From: Thiomargarita sp.
Lineage (GTDB): Bacteria > Pseudomonadota > Gammaproteobacteria > Beggiatoales > Beggiatoaceae
Assembly: GCA_020721005.1 (NCBI GenBank)
Contig: DYNP01000015.1
Span: 19,771-83,770, forward strand
Reading direction: 5' to 3'
Length of the DNA stretch: 64,000 bases
A model generated the notes under the pieces. It saw only the letters and a list, made by a program, of their open reading frames with translations, searched no databases and was not told the origin of the DNA. Made by a program: the position numbers and the translations under genes. The number at the start of each line of letters is the position of its first letter. The first letter of the stretch is position 1. Shown piece by piece: positions 63,038-64,000 of this stretch.

Positions 63038-64000
63038 TTAAAGTAGCGGTTTTTTGTAGGGACTGCCCGCCACTTCTTCGACAATTTGGGGCATTAAATA
63101 ACCCGGTAGATGGGTTCTCAATTGTTCGGTTAGAAGTTGTCGTTGGGAAACAGTGACTTGGAAGTGGGTAGCGCCTTGAACTTGGTCCAGTTGGTGGAGA
63201 TAATAGGGGAAAATTTTGTGGTGGATTAAAGTTTCGCTGAGCTGAGTCAGGATATCTAGGTTGTCATTGATGCCTTTTAGAAGGACCGCTTGATTGAGCA
63301 AGAGAATGCCAGCATGGTAAAGTTGTTCTAGGGCGTTGTGCACTTCTTCATTGATTTCTTGGGGGTGATTGATGTGCAGTACTAGAATGGGTTGTAGATG
63401 GGTTTGTGTAAGTCCTTGCAGTAATTTGGGGGTGATACGACTGGGAATGGTGCTTGGAAAACGGGTATGTATTCGTAATCTGCGTAGATCAGGCAGTCCA
63501 GCCAGGGCAGTTATCCAGGCGGTGAGTTTGTCGTCGCTCAAAGTAAGGGGATCTCCTCCGCTAAGAATGACCTCATGCAGAGAGTCTTGCTTATTCAGCC
63601 ATTGCAGGGTATCTGGCAAGGTGGGAGGAGGAAAGGAAAGATGACGCCGAAAGCAATATCTGCAGTGCAGTGGGCAGGTTTTGCTGACTAAGAGCAGGGC
63701 TCGATGGGCATATTTCTGCAGTAGCCCCGGAATTTTTTCGGCGATTTGGTCACCAGTGGGATCGCTGTTGAAGGTGGGATCGAGGCACAGTTCTTCTGCA
63801 ACAGGCAATATTTGTAGCAACAGAGGATCTTCAGGTGTGCGTTTGGCTATTTTTTTTAGGTAGCTGTGGGGAACTCGGAGCTTAAATTGGCGATGAGCCG
63901 CAGGACTGAAGTGAGTGGGGGGAAGTTCGAGGAGGTGGAGCAGGTGGTCAGGGTTGTTAATGGCGTGTTGTAATTCTTGTTGCCAAACTGAGGTAGATAC
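63038..64000 (-). CDS. epmB: EF-P lysyltransferase partner EpmB (lysine 2,3-aminomutase-like), 5' end outside window
   Basis: The frame is open from the last base of the window to the TAG/TAA stop region at 63038, giving the last 320 residues (WQQELQHAINNPDHLLHLLEL ... FKLRVPHSYLKKIAKRTPEDPLLLQILP). The radical-SAM cluster motif is CPLHCRYC within SKTCPLHCRYCFRRH (CxxxCxxC), followed by VILSGGDPLTLSDDKL. This is the EpmB/KamA type without the PLP-lid extension of clostridial KamA. It makes (R)-beta-lysine from lysine for modification of EF-P by EpmA. Only a handful of N-terminal residues are missing. Confidence 0.94.
   Translation of the reverse strand, partial: VSTSVWQQELQHAINNPDHLLHLLELPPTHFSPAAHRQFKLRVPHSYLKKIAKRTPEDPLLLQILPVAEELCLDPTFNSDPTGDQIAEKIPGLLQKYAHRALLLVSKTCPLHCRYCFRRHLSFPPPTLPDTLQWLNKQDSLHEVILSGGDPLTLSDDKLTAWITALAGLPDLRRLRIHTRFPSTIPSRITPKLLQGLTQTHLQPILVLHINHPQEINEEVHNALEQLYHAGILLLNQAVLLKGINDNLDILTQLSETLIHHKIFPYYLHQLDQVQGATHFQVTVSQRQLLTEQLRTHLPGYLMPQIVEEVAGSPYKKPLL

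Overview
The window looks like chromosomal DNA of a sulfur-oxidising gammaproteobacterium of moderate-to-low GC, probably a filamentous Thiotrichales/Beggiatoa-type organism. The evidence is a flavocytochrome c sulfide dehydrogenase pair (41682-43834), a phasin implying polyhydroxyalkanoate granules (8011-8367), a gammaproteobacterial housekeeping set (minCDE, folP, ndk, rnhB, hslR, pdxA, epmB), and a density of CHAT, WD40, STAS, SPOR and hybrid-kinase proteins plus short palindromic intergenic repeats of the kind common in such genomes. The taxonomic call is inference; there is no rRNA in the window.

Layout. 1-8.4 kb: the end of an acidic repeat protein, an Hsp70 paralogue with a small zinc-ribbon protein, tRNA-Pro, membrane proteins, and a two-gene operon of an unknown protein and a tandem V4R-like protein, then the phasin. 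8.6-14.5 kb: minC-minD-minE-folP and a BarA-like hybrid kinase. 14.5-19.1 kb: TRAP transporter membrane subunits, ndk and a TonB-dependent receptor. 19.2-24.5 kb: a secreted TPR-CHAT protein, a MoxR ATPase, a WD40 lipoprotein and a lipase-like lipoprotein. 24.5-34.8 kb: HDAC-like deacetylase, a phage-like small protein, a PD-(D/E)XK protein, a SPOR protein, SppA, a CPA2 antiporter with a STAS-like regulator, an isolated IorB-type molybdoenzyme subunit and rnhB. 35-41 kb: a broken lipoprotein gene, an AsnB/AsnO-type amidotransferase and a 1001-residue beta-helix protein. 41-46.6 kb: hslR, fccAB and two cyclophilins, one with a long acidic repeat tail. 46.9-52.7 kb: a 1440-residue multi-domain glycosyltransferase and a degenerate REC-REC-GGDEF protein. 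53-64 kb: cbpA, a cold-shock/DUF1294 protein, a SWIM protein-pdxA-FlgO operon, a decayed defence locus (two intact DNA methyltransferases, a third methyltransferase scrap, an internally deleted ATPase and an HNH nuclease with a premature stop), a large lipoprotein hydrolase and the 3' part of epmB.

Three things stand out. First, a family of miniature inverted-repeat elements (2516-2984, 11884-12160, 34776-34964, 43851-44126, and a lone end at 28318-28334) shares terminal repeats flanked by TA and a variable number of internal units. They sit tightly at gene edges: just upstream of the hsp70-like gene and minC, just downstream of fccB and sppA, and in one case supplying the stop codon of rnhB. 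Second, the 57.6-60.5 kb block records the stepwise decay of a Septu-like ATPase/HNH nuclease pair beside tandem methyltransferases. Third, several regulators and enzymes have lost or replaced key residues or partners: GGDEF replaced by AGKKF, REC without Asp, an IorB without IorA, and TRAP QM without P.
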